This document shows, in pieces, positions 36,149 to 47,307 of a DNA stretch of 64,000 bases (its first letter is position 1; each line of letters starts with the position of its first letter). The notes beneath the pieces were generated by a model that saw only the letters and a program-made list of their open reading frames with translations, was not told the DNA's origin and ran no database searches. The translations under genes and the position numbers were made by a program. Source of the stretch: Chrysomallon squamiferum (Eukaryota; Mollusca; Gastropoda; Neomphalida; Peltospiridae); contig CM022670.1 in assembly GCA_012295275.1 (NCBI GenBank), positions 14,375,862 through 14,439,861 on the forward strand, read 5' to 3'.

Positions 36149-36519
36149 GTTCACGTCTTTTACACTGTTTTGTAACTGTAAAAATGTTCATTTATCTGTG
36201 CTGTTAAATATTACAGTTGAAGTTATTTATTTTGTTTAACCCATTTAGAAGAATACTCTTTTAAAGTTTTTCGTTTTAATACATGCATTAATTTTTTATG
36301 TATTATTTTTCTTTCTTAAAACTTATCTCTCAATCTATTTCTTTGTGTTTAGTTAAGTCGTTAAGTTTTATCTGTTCGACAGTGTATTACTTACTAATCA
36401 CTTTTACATGTTTTCATATTGCAGTTCAGTGCATACTTGACCTTTGTCATCACCACTATTACAAATAAGAATTCATCATTTATGTTCGTACTATTTTTAA
36501 TTATTATTACTTTTTCCAG

Positions 36520-36624
36520 CTTGTACACTTCTTTCTACTTACGGATTTAATTGTAATAAACTGAGTCAGAATCGCCACTGTTCGTCAACAAATGCATCGT
36601 GTGATGTACAGTATGGAAATTGCG
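36520..36624 (+). pseudogene. Open EGF-like half exon (block 2)
   Basis: Plus strand, after acceptor tttttccag. Reads CTLLSTYGFNCNKLSQNRHC then SSTNASCDVQYGNC before GTAAGG. It is open and keeps its cysteines; the following bases hold a decayed CQ-x-GW-type tail out of frame. Confidence 0.6.
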
Positions 36625-37490
36625 GTAAGGATATAGCGTCAGGCATGATAGAAAGGAAGTGACTGCACACAACGTAACCATTTCTTTATGAATTGTGATA
36701 AATGTATTTAAACGAAAACACCATAGTGATTTGACTCATACTTTAGAAACTCCTTGTTGCTTTTGTTTACATCGTTGGTGTATTACACATGAAATCGTGT
36801 TTGGATCTTATGCATTTGAGGAAAATATTGTGTACAAGCAAATATTCATAGTAATTCAAGACCAATACTGTAAATACATTACAGTCTAGTTAGACGGATC
36901 ACAGGATGGGAATTCTGTTGCATGTGCTGCAGTTTATCCATTATCTACAATACCTTTCCACACACTGCCTGACTACAGTCAGCTTTTCGTTCTTAAATGA
37001 ACTAAAACATTTGCATGCATCAATAACCGACTCCCTTTCACGTCTCTAAGATCACAAAACATGAAACTGCATCATTGCCTAAATGGGATGTTGATATTAA
37101 AGAAACAAATGATTATGATAAACTAGATACTGATGTTGCCAAGTAACAAATAGATACAGATATTATAGTTTGACATTAAAATATTGCATTTGTAAATTAC
37201 ACTAACGTAATGCCTAATTATCTATGCATGCTTTTGTATATGTACGTATATGTGTATACATGCATGCAAGGATGCACATATACATGTAAATATGTTTATA
37301 TGTGTGCCCTTATAGGTTTGTGTATAATCTAATATGTAATATTTTCACAATATCTGACATACACTTGGTAATACCATAGTTCGTTGTTTTCAACGTATTA
37401 GCTCACTGACATTTATTATATAAACACTGGACTTTCTCCACTTTTACTAGTGCCGTCTGAAGCACTAATAGTTTAATCAGATTTTTGTTA

Positions 37491-37630
37491 TTACGTTTTA
37501 ATTTTGTCATAAGGATTTGCCTGTTCTGCAACATCAGTATTTAATTTATCGTAATCATTTATTTCTTGAGTGTTATCAGTTTCATATGAAGTATTTTCAT
37601 AGACAGATTGTGGCATATCACAAACGGAAA
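37491..37630 (-). pseudogene. Terminal cytoplasmic exon with ITAM-like tyrosines, open copy (block 2)
   Basis: Minus strand, 140 nt. After acceptor gctcattacag it reads SVCDMPQSVYENTSYETDN, then TQEINDYDKLNTDVAEQANP, then YDKIKT and TAA. It has four tyrosines; YDKL and YDKI are spaced by ten residues, fitting YxxL-x(6-12)-YxxI. This is the only one of the three copies without the early TGA. Known precedent: ITAM-like tails in Draper/MEGF10-type engulfment receptors. The rest of the gene would lie at higher coordinates on the minus strand, but CD225 copy C is there. Listed as a pseudogene because it appears orphaned, although the exon itself is undamaged. Confidence 0.65.
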
Positions 37631-37789
37631 CTGTAATGAGCAGATACTTTATCAATAAATAACAGGACTATACAAATTTCTCTGTTTTAAAATATTTGAA
37701 TTGTAGCTTAATTTGTGTAGCTTCCTGCCAATAAACTATTTATCTCCCTATATAACTATGTACGTATGTATGTATGTATTGAAGTATTA

Positions 37790-38179
37790 TTGCCATTAGT
37801 TGGAGGACAGCTGTATAACTTGAGACCAGGCCGATCTGTAGATTGTTATCTCCTTAGAGCCGAGCTAAATCGGGTAGCTATATGCCCAATACAGGGATGT
37901 CTGTATGTACAAGTAGGGCTGTGTTGTGAAGGTTAGACCTCCCGTGACAATGACACATCCTTTTTTATTCGTCACTTAGAACATGATACTGTTTGGTATT
38001 GTGCATTGTGTTTTTTTCCAGAAACATCGTCGAAACGCGCTGCAGTTATTGGAGTAGTATAGCGCAACAGTAGACGGTACACGTTTGAAAGAAACCAGTG
38101 TTACTGTTCATTCCGCTTTACCTACACTCACGGATACTGTTAAAAATAACAACAGACAAGAAAATGGAGAAAAAAGCAG
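37790..38179 (+). pseudogene. CD225 copy C: promoter region and exon 1 only
   Basis: Exon 1 (38,164-38,179) is identical to that of A and B (MEKKA plus G, donor GTAAGT), preceded by the shared 5' flank. The CRE-like site of A and B is destroyed. No exon 2-7 equivalent follows; after about 39.69 kb the sequence is block 3. The promoter could still drive a non-coding transcript. Confidence 0.75.
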
Positions 38180-38655
38180 GTAAGTTCTCATACATTATTA
38201 TTATTTTCGGTTAAAGAAGTCATTAATAGCCGTAAAATATAAAAGCACTAGAGAATGAAATAACAAAATATACTATTAGTACATATTTTCGACATATTTG
38301 AATGTTGTATTATTTACTGCTTGACGTCGTTCGAGAAAGAGATCAGGGTTGCTTCGACATTAGCAGGCGAATCTCGTGTTATTTTCAATGTTCTTTAAAT
38401 TATTTTCAGTATGTCCAATGTTGTGGTGAGCTATATTTTGGAAACATTTATGAACAAACATTTCAATAGTTGATTTTAAGTTGTAAACATTAAGGATGAC
38501 ATTAATAACGATAACTGTAATACCAACTGATTTTATATATATATATGTATATACACACACACCGACACCTGTGTGTGCTTGTATACAAAGACGTACACAC
38601 AGAGATGCATACATACATTCATACGAGTAATTACATAATTATGAATAATTTACAA

Positions 38656-38686
38656 AATAGTAGTAGTAGTAGTAGTAGAAATAATG

Positions 38687-38733
<47 letters not shown>

Positions 38734-38760
38734 TATCATCATCATCATAATAATACGATG
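38656..38760. repeat. (AGT)n, (AAT)n and (CAT)n tract
   Basis: Compound trinucleotide tract in the sequence following CD225 copy C exon 1, not present in A or B. Confidence 0.94.
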
Positions 38761-38914
38761 TAACAGTAATAAAAAGATAAAGAACTTTGTAAATTTCACA
38801 CGCTAAACCAGGAAGATTTATTCAGCCAGCCCTTTCAATTCATGTTTCAACAATTACTCTATAAGCAACGCCCACTTAGATAGTGTTACTGTGTCCTACA
38901 AGCTAACATCCAAA

Positions 38915-39022
38915 ATGGCTGAATCGGTAGCAGACGCCGTAGCTGATCTAAACAATATGCCAGGTGATGTGTCGGTTTTATATCTTCGGACCTTTCCAGA
39001 AAAGCAGAAGAGAAAGGTTTAA
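38915..39022 (+). other. Conserved small ORF, block 2 copy
   Basis: 35 aa starting MAESVADAVADLNNMPG and ending QKRKV, the same length as in block 1. Start context caaaATGGctg. The upstream GC box is changed to caacgcccac. Confidence 0.38.
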
Positions 39023-40406
39023 ATTATTTTACGCAAAGCTACATCCACAATAAAATCGAAAGTGAAGACGAGATGCTGTCGTTCCATTAGGAAATATGAC
39101 TGAATATTCACGTTTACTTGGAGAAGAAACCGCCAGAGACTAACTGCTCATGTAATGCTGGATATGTATATTTTGGTATTAAACTGATATTACAGCATGA
39201 TTTATTTTGGTGGAAAGAAAAAGAAAAGTAACAAATCAGAATATAAGAAATGACACACGTGTCTTAAAGCTGCATTTTCAAAACAATGTGTAATAATTGA
39301 ACATTTACAATAGATTGCCCAAATGTTTTGTTTTAATTCACCTCACAACCAATTTTAGTTATATGGGCATCTATATCATTCATACTTAGGTAATTCGAAT
39401 ATATAGCTAATTATCAACTGTGTATATTATTATTATTTGAAAACTTGCTTATAAATGACTTTCTTTTTGAGAGTATGGTCGTCCGCATAGTCGAATCCCT
39501 TTTAAACATTTTTCTCGTAAAAATGTCAAATGCTGTCCACTTTCGTACCGTTCATCCGATTTGCATGTTCAATCACATCAGTTCACCACTGTGCCTATGA
39601 ATAATGCCTTCTAAGAAAGAAAGTATTAACGCTTGGTGAACAACTGAACGAAACAGTATCAACATAAAAATATAACAGAGACTTTGTGTGTTGTTTTTTT
39701 AATCATTTTAAGCAGTTTTTATTTTTAATGACTTTGTCCTCATTTTTTAGCAAAGTATCGTGCTGCTCCACATATACATACAAACACCCAGACATACATA
39801 CACACATACGTACATACATACGTAATCTTTTGATTCGGATATGAGAATAACCTGTGCTTCCCTATTTAAATTTAGCTTGTATTATTGTAAAATAATCGTA
39901 GTAAGAAAGATTTTAGGGATTTCTATGCTGCGTAAATGTGTTTTTTTTAGTTGACAATTTAATTTTCCAGATATGGGCTCGTTCTGGATAAGTGTTCATT
40001 TTCTAACTTTTAGTTTAATTGCATAACGAGGACAGACGTTTACACGATCCAGTCAGCAATACAAATAATATCATTTGATCAACTCTTCCAAATTTAATTT
40101 TTGATAGATTATTGTGTGTCGATTTCCAGGCTTTACTCATGTGAAACGTGACTCTACTTGTTAAAGGTATCTTGCCCCACGCTGTCCGGGAGACAGCGTT
40201 GTCTGTCGAACAATTTGTTAGTGTGTTAGTATGTTAGTACATTACTGATAATGAATGAATGAATAAGAACAGTATGAAACAGTATTACATTAGCTGCTAA
40301 GTCTCACACTGAACATATTACATCGCGATCATTTATTTACAATCTCATTAGTTATATTTGGTTAGAACAATGATCATTTGTCTAATAATGGAATGTTCAG
40401 TTCTAC

Positions 40407-40410
<4 letters not shown>

Positions 40411-40440
<30 letters not shown>

Positions 40441-40441
40441 C
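40411..40441. repeat. (GT)n microsatellite
   Basis: GT run, longer than its block 1 counterpart at 8,588. Confidence 0.93.
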
Positions 40442-41154
40442 TGCATATGTTTAAACACTTCACTAGAAGATATGATGACGCGATCTGAAGACTAAAAATA
40501 GTTAAATCTGTTATTCAACCTCTGAATGATACTTGAGTGGTAAACAAAGACTGAAATGTGTAATTAAAATATACCTTACTGTTAACTGAAAACACATAGC
40601 TGGTATTATTGTTCAAAACATATACAGATAAGTTGTTAACCGGGAAGGTGTCACGGTTGACTGTACACAAATTCATGAATTTAACTCGCTTTGTTACTTT
40701 TCATGTGCGGCAACGCATTAAGGCTAACTTTGAACATGAAACTACGGGTGCTTATACAGTCAAAATTATTAACTGAGTTTATATTAGTCTGTTATAAATT
40801 ACATATATATATGAAGATGATTATGATGATGATGATAAAATAATATTAATAACAATGTGTGCGTCATTGTGTGAATTGCAAGTAGATATGTTGATATTGT
40901 ACAGAAGATCATCACACATTTTATCCAAGAGCAGAAAACGAATTATAGCTAGTTAATTATTTGTGTGAGATGTACAAGAAACAAAACAGAAATAGTAGCC
41001 ACTACATTTAATTTGTCAATGAATGTTTTATTGACGATTTTAGTTCTTACTATTGAAAGTAGCTGGGAATTAAAGTAAAACAACAACTGACATCGATATA
41101 AACTATTGGTTTTCAATACGATTTATCTCCATATATAACATTTTATTTGATTAG

Positions 41155-41785
41155 AAAGTTTGAGTGCATCACTATTATTGTCGTTGAAACACACTGTGGA
41201 GTTGACTTGTTTGAGAGACAAAGATGTGTCCATGGTTAACACGCTGAGTCGAAGCGAGGTTGGTGCAGCATGAACCAGTCTCTGAGAGTATTCATTCCTA
41301 CAACGAATAATTAATTAATTAATTTATACTTGGGTATTTAATAATAGGAACGTGCTCATACATCCATTCATACATGTTTGGTACAAACATGTTTTGGATG
41401 AATATTTAAAATCATCTTGCTTAAGGGAAATGTGAATAAAACGAAACAAAAATCAATTCGCATATTTGTACATCTATTTAAATTGTTTTTATTTTTAATT
41501 ATAACATCGTTCAAGACATTTTTCTCTTCATCGTTTTTATTTGTCATCAACATCGTCATCATCTTGCAGCAGGCATTTCAGCCAGTATTACCATCTCTAC
41601 CATTAATTCAATAAACAGATTGGGATTAAGCCTGTTAAACAAATTAATGAAGCCGCACCCGTAACGCCTTCAACTACACGTCGTTTACATTATAGCCAAG
41701 TCATCTACGACCAGTTACTCAACCGGGAAGTTTCTTCTTTTTGTAAACTGGATTTAACTTGTCAATATTAGCTTTCCAATACACA
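41155..41785. repeat. Repeat R, copy 5
   Basis: Block 3 copy; the segment holding the E-box is deleted (gttgaaacacactgtgg). No adjacent signal exon. Confidence 0.7.
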
Positions 41786-42349
41786 GCAATGCGTGTTGGC
41801 GAATAACAAGATAGTTTTATTTTTTTTTAAATATGTCGGTTACTTAGGGGCGTATTATACTTTACGTAGACAGGTTTTATGTATATTTCAGATTGTTCAG
41901 AAATACAAAAGAAAGAAAGCAAGATTAGTCTGAGTGTTATCGATATAAATGTATTGTTTGCTTTTCTTGTACACTTGAGTAATAATATCAACAACAACAC
42001 AAAGTATAATGGAGAAAAATGTTGTAAATTTGATTTTCTCTTCTTAAATTAAACGAAAGAAATGGTTACTCTAGAATTATAAAATAGATATTGGGATAAA
42101 AACTACTAAGATAAAGATGATGGTCATAATAATACTGATAATGACGATCATTTTTATATTGTTGAATTGAAGAAGCTGACGACGACGATGGTGATAATAA
42201 TTTATCAAATTGAAGAGGAGGACAATAGGAAATAGGGATGATAAAGAATGATATATTAAACTTTGTTTCACTTACTTATACCTCCACAATGTACACTGCT
42301 GTCGCGTGCTCATCATCTATTTTTCGTTTTAGTAAAATTCTCATATTTA

Positions 42350-42478
42350 GTGTTGTTGTTACAAGTGATGATTGCTGAATCAGGACTATCAGATATATTT
42401 GATGGTAATGTTACCTGTATCTTGTGTTATATGTACTCTGTACAACGTTTCCATGTATCTGCACACCATTTCTCCTGA
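42350..42478 (-). pseudogene. Decayed F-lectin exon fragment (block 3)
   Basis: Near-identical to 10,560-10,690, with the same stops after GNVT. Confidence 0.42.
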
Positions 42479-43057
42479 ATGTGAATGAAATATATGAAAA
42501 CAGATATATATAAATAAAAACTTTGCTGAGATTATATCACAAACTACTTTTTGTATAAGTTAATGTATTGGTTTATTTATAATCATGTTGGAAGTAGATT
42601 TTGTTGGTATGTTTGGGTGATAGTAAAAGCATAAGAAGGAAGAACAAGTTTTATTTACAGACATTTAGATCTTTTTCTTTTAAGTTAAAATATACCTATC
42701 TCAAAATGAAAATTTGTCTTCCTTCTTACGTATTTTCTTGATCCTCTTTTTCGCCAAGAGCAATACTTGTTTGTAGCTGTATGAATAGACTCTCCCTAAT
42801 CTATACTGCCCAGATTCATAGCATTATCATAATATTCTTTGCTTAAATAAGAACTCGTGTACGTAGTTTGTTTAGAACCCCATCTAATTGTATAAAGAAA
42901 CTGTTAGAGGTAAATAGTTTTAAAAAGTAAATACACTTACTGTTAATAACACTTCTACAATAACAACTGTTACTTTTAATGTTACTACTATGGCTACTAG
43001 TATTACTATTACTATAATTACTTGTAGATAATCTCGTCCTTGTTAACGAAAACCCGG

Positions 43058-43060
<3 letters not shown>

Positions 43061-43149
<89 letters not shown>

Positions 43150-43175
43150 TACATATACATATACATATATATATA
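43061..43175. repeat. Compound (TA)n/(CA)n microsatellite
   Basis: Block 3 counterpart of 11,304-11,461, with different unit counts. Confidence 0.95.
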
Positions 43176-43257
43176 AGTGGACAATATTTCATTGACATTT
43201 GTAAATATATCCACACAACAAAACACATAGATCATTTTAATTATTATTGCTTTTCCA

Positions 43258-43705
43258 GCATGTAGCACTCTGCGGATCAAACTAATAAACTGTGTTACCA
43301 GTGGATGTCAGGCAGGCTGGAAATGAACAGACTATATTCAAGGGTCACGTCTTTTAAATAGTTTTGTATCTGTACAAATTTTCATTTATCTGTACGGTTA
43401 AATAGTACGGTTATATATTATTGAAGTTATTTATTTTACTTAACTCTTTTAGAAGAATACTGTTTTAAAGTTTTTCGTTTTAATACTTCTTTAAAAGAAG
43501 TACAGTGCTACATGCATTAATTGTTGCTGTATTATTTGTCTTTCTTATCACTTATCTGTCAATCTGTTTCTTTGACTGTGTTTAATTAAGTCAGTTTTGC
43601 AGTGTATTACACTAATCACTTTAACATGCTTTCATATTGGAAACCAGTGCATACATGATCTTGCGGTAGGGATATAGATGTCAGGCAGGATGGAAGGGAA
43701 CTGAC
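43258..43705 (+). pseudogene. Decayed EGF-like exons (block 3)
   Basis: Letter-identical to the block 1 copy over most of its length, with the same fused exon and the same TGA after GWK. Confidence 0.6.
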
Positions 43706-44547
43706 TGAACACAACGGAACCATTTCTTCATGAATTGTGATAAATGTCTTTAAACCAAAACCCCATAGTGATTTAACTCATACTTTTGAAACTCCTTGTT
43801 ACCTTTATTTACATCCTTGGTCTTTTACAACACCTGAAATTGTGTTTGGATCTTACGCATCTGAGGAAATGTGTTGTGTACAAGCAAATGTTCATAGTAA
43901 TTCAAGACCAATAGTTTAAATACATTACGGTCTAGTTAGACGGATCACAGGATAGGAATTCTGTTACATGTGCTACAGTTTATCCATGATGTACAATACC
44001 TTTCAACACACTGCCTGACTACAGTCAGTTTTTCGTTCCTAAATGAGCTGAAGCATTCAACTGCATCAATGTTTTCTTTTTAACCGACTCACTTTCACAT
44101 CTCCAAGATTACAGAACATGAAACTGCATCATCGCCTAACTGGGATGTTGATATTAAAGTGTATCCTTTAAAGAAACAAATGCTTATGATAAACTATATA
44201 CTGATGTTGCCAAGTAAAAAATAGATACAGATATTACAGTTTGACATTAAAATTTTCCATTTGTAAATTATCCTAACGTAATGCCTAATTATCTATGTCA
44301 TGTATGCATGCATTTATATATGTACGTATATGTGTATGTATGTGTATACATGTATGCAATGACGCACATATGCATGTAAATATGTGTGTATGTGTAATTT
44401 ATAATGTTTAAAAAATTAACTTGTTTATACCATAGTTCGTTGTTTTACACATAACAGCATCACTGACATTTATTATATAAACACTGGGTTTTCTCCACTT
44501 TCACTAGTGCCTTCTGAAACACTAAGAGTCTAATCAGATTTCTGTTA

Positions 44548-44687
44548 TTACGTTTTAATTTTGTCATAAGGAGATCCGTGTCCAGCAACGTCAGTGTCTA
44601 GATTATCATAATCATTTATTTCTTGAGTGTTATCAGTTTGGTATGAAGTATTTTCATAGTCAGGCTGTGGCATATCTCAAACATAAA
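44548..44687 (-). pseudogene. Terminal cytoplasmic exon with ITAM-like tyrosines (block 3)
   Basis: Minus strand, 140 nt. Same as block 1 (early TGA at codon 3, YDNL-x10-YDKI), except Tyr instead of His in the ENTSYQ segment. Confidence 0.65.
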
Positions 44688-44984
44688 CTGTAATTAGCAG
44701 AGAGTTTATCAGTAATGAATTCTGCTATAAGATTTTCTCCGTCACGTAATAACTATTAATTTTAAATACTGCCGAGGTGTAGTTAAACATTCGTTACCTC
44801 TTACTAATTAACCAGGTTTCAAACAATAGATTTTCTATACAATAGGTGTTAACTGCTTTTAACTGTACAGTAGTTGGGCTGTTGTTTGTTTTGTTAAATG
44901 ATTTTAAAATGTTTTAATTCTAAATTAATTTGTGTGGCCTTTTGCCAAGAATCTATTTAACTCTCTTTGTATATATGCGTGTAT

Positions 44985-45374
44985 TAATGTATTATAACGA
45001 TGAGTCGGAGGACATGCCGATCTGCAGATTATTATCTCCTTAGAGCCGAGCCAAATCGGGTAACCAACCATCTGCCCGATACAGGGAAGTCTGTATGTAA
45101 GGCTGTATGGTGGAGGTTAGATCTCCCGTGACAATGACATACACTTTTTTATTTGTCGTTGAGAACGAAAGCCTGTTTGGTATTGTGCAATGCCTTTACT
45201 GGTTTGTTCCAGAAGCAGTGTGTACTGAGACGCCGCAGTTATTGCAGAAAACTTTACGTCATACGTCTTTGCAGAATAGTAAACGGTAAACGTTCGAAAG
45301 AAATCAGTGATACTGTACATTCTAGCTTTGCCTACACTCACGGACACTGCTAAAAAATAACAACAGATAAGAAA
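44985..45374 (+). promoter_or_regulatory. 5' flank and leader of CD225 gene B
   Basis: Nearly identical to the flank of gene A, with the CRE/ATF-like TTACGTCA kept at 45,254-45,261. Confidence 0.42.
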
Positions 45375-47157
45375 ATGGAGAAAAAAGCAGGTAAGATCTC
45401 ATACAAAAGTTTTTTTTTTTTTTTTTTTATAAAGAAACAACTTCAAACGTCCTCTACAGGCTGCAGTCTAAATAACATATATAAATTTCACACGCTAAAT
45501 CAGGAAGATTTATTCAGCCAGACTTTTGAATTCATATTTGCACTATTACTCCTTAAGCCACGCCCCCTTTGTTAGTGTTACTATGTCCCACAAGCTAACA
45601 TCCAAAATGGCGGAATCGGTAGCAGACGGCGTAGCTGATCTAAACATTATTCCAGGTGATGTGTCGGTTTCATATCCTCGTGCTTTCCAGAAAAGCAGAA
45701 GAGAAAGATTTAAATTATTTTACGCAAAGCTGCATCCACAATAAAACCGAAAGTGAAGCGAGATGCAGTCGTTCCATGAAGAGAAATGACTGCATATTCT
45801 CGTTTTCTTGGAGAAGAGACAGTTTTCACAGGCTAACTGCTCATGTAATGCTGGATGTGTATATTTTGGTATTAAACTGATATTGCAGCATGGTTTATTT
45901 TAGTGGAAGGAAAAAAAGAAAAGTAACAAATCAGAATATAACAAATGACACATGTGTCTTAAAGCTGCATTGTCAAACCAATATGTAATAGCTGAACATG
46001 TACAATAGATTGCCCAACTGTTTACTTTGAATTCACCTCACAACCAATTTTGGTCAAATGGGCATGTATATCATTCATAGTTAGTTAATTCACATATATA
46101 TCTAATTATAAACTGTGTGTATTATTATTATTTGAAAACTTGTTTATAAATGACTTTCTTTTTGAGAGTATGGTCGTCCGCGTAGTCGAATCCATTTTAA
46201 ACATTTTTCTCATACAACAAAGGAAGTATTGACGCTTGCTGAACAACTGAACAAAACAATAATCAACATTAAAAATAGTACAGAGACTGTGTGTTTTGTA
46301 AAGAGACGGTTTTAAGGTGTGTCAGAAATGTTTTGAACTTGATATAAATCTTTACACTTTACAGAGGAATACACATAAAGCTAGTTTATTTGGATTACTG
46401 ACATTTGGTTTATACCTCAATGACACAGTATTAAATGGAAACAAAACAAAACAATACAAAGAATAGAAGAAAAAAAAAATTTTCATAAAAAATAAGTAAA
46501 AATGAGTATACAAATTATAATAAATAAAAAGAAAATAAGAAAAAAATACATAATTAGAAGAAGAATAAAAAATCCCTATAATTTCTCCACCTCAAATAAT
46601 ACAAAATACGAACCAAATAATAAAAAAATTAAATAAATAAAAAATAAAAATAATAAATAAATAAAATAAATAATAATAAAAGTTAAATAAAATATAAATA
46701 GTATAAAAATAAATACAAAAACAAATAAATACAGAAAGAAGGTTCCTGTCCGTTAAAACAAATAAATAAAGGCATATACACAGAAATGATATTGCTGGAC
46801 CTATAAATATTATTAAAATACAAGCTGAATACAAAAATAAAAAAAAAAAAAAATAATATATATATTTGGAGATTCTGATTTTTTTTTTTCTATTCTTTCT
46901 TTCTTTCTTTCTTTTGTTCTAATCTCTTTATATGCTATGTAACAGAACATTGAAAGGCAAATATAATCAGGTATTTTTATTTCATCCTCAATTAGAAAAA
47001 CGTATTTTTCATATCGTAGGTTGGTGAAACGTTCATAAAGAAAATTGATATACATATTTAAAATTTATTTCAGAGGCTGGTTACAAAGAGCGTCCACGCC
47101 AAAATGTAAGTATTTTCAAAATGTAAAAAATATAAATTTGGTTTTCCACACATAAAT

Positions 47158-47189
<32 letters not shown>

Positions 47190-47240
47190 TTATTTTATTA
47201 ATTATATTGTATTTATTCTCATTTCATTAAAACAATTCAA

Positions 47241-47307
<67 letters not shown>

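Larger units (their letters stand above)
30603..39690. repeat. Segmental duplication, block 2
   Basis: Parallel to block 1 from tcagaagaaattctttagtg onward. It is more diverged from blocks 1 and 3 than those are from each other. It keeps separate EGF exons and an intact ITAM-like exon, but its CD225 copy is cut after exon 1 and the sequence passes into block 3 at about 39.7-39.8 kb. Confidence 0.85.
39825..46370. repeat. Segmental duplication, block 3
   Basis: Begins at the equivalent of position ~8,000 in block 1 (cgtaatctttt, gagaataacctg). Close to identical with block 1 from about 41.9 kb on, including the shared TGA in the ITAM-like exon. Continues into CD225 gene B. Confidence 0.85.
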
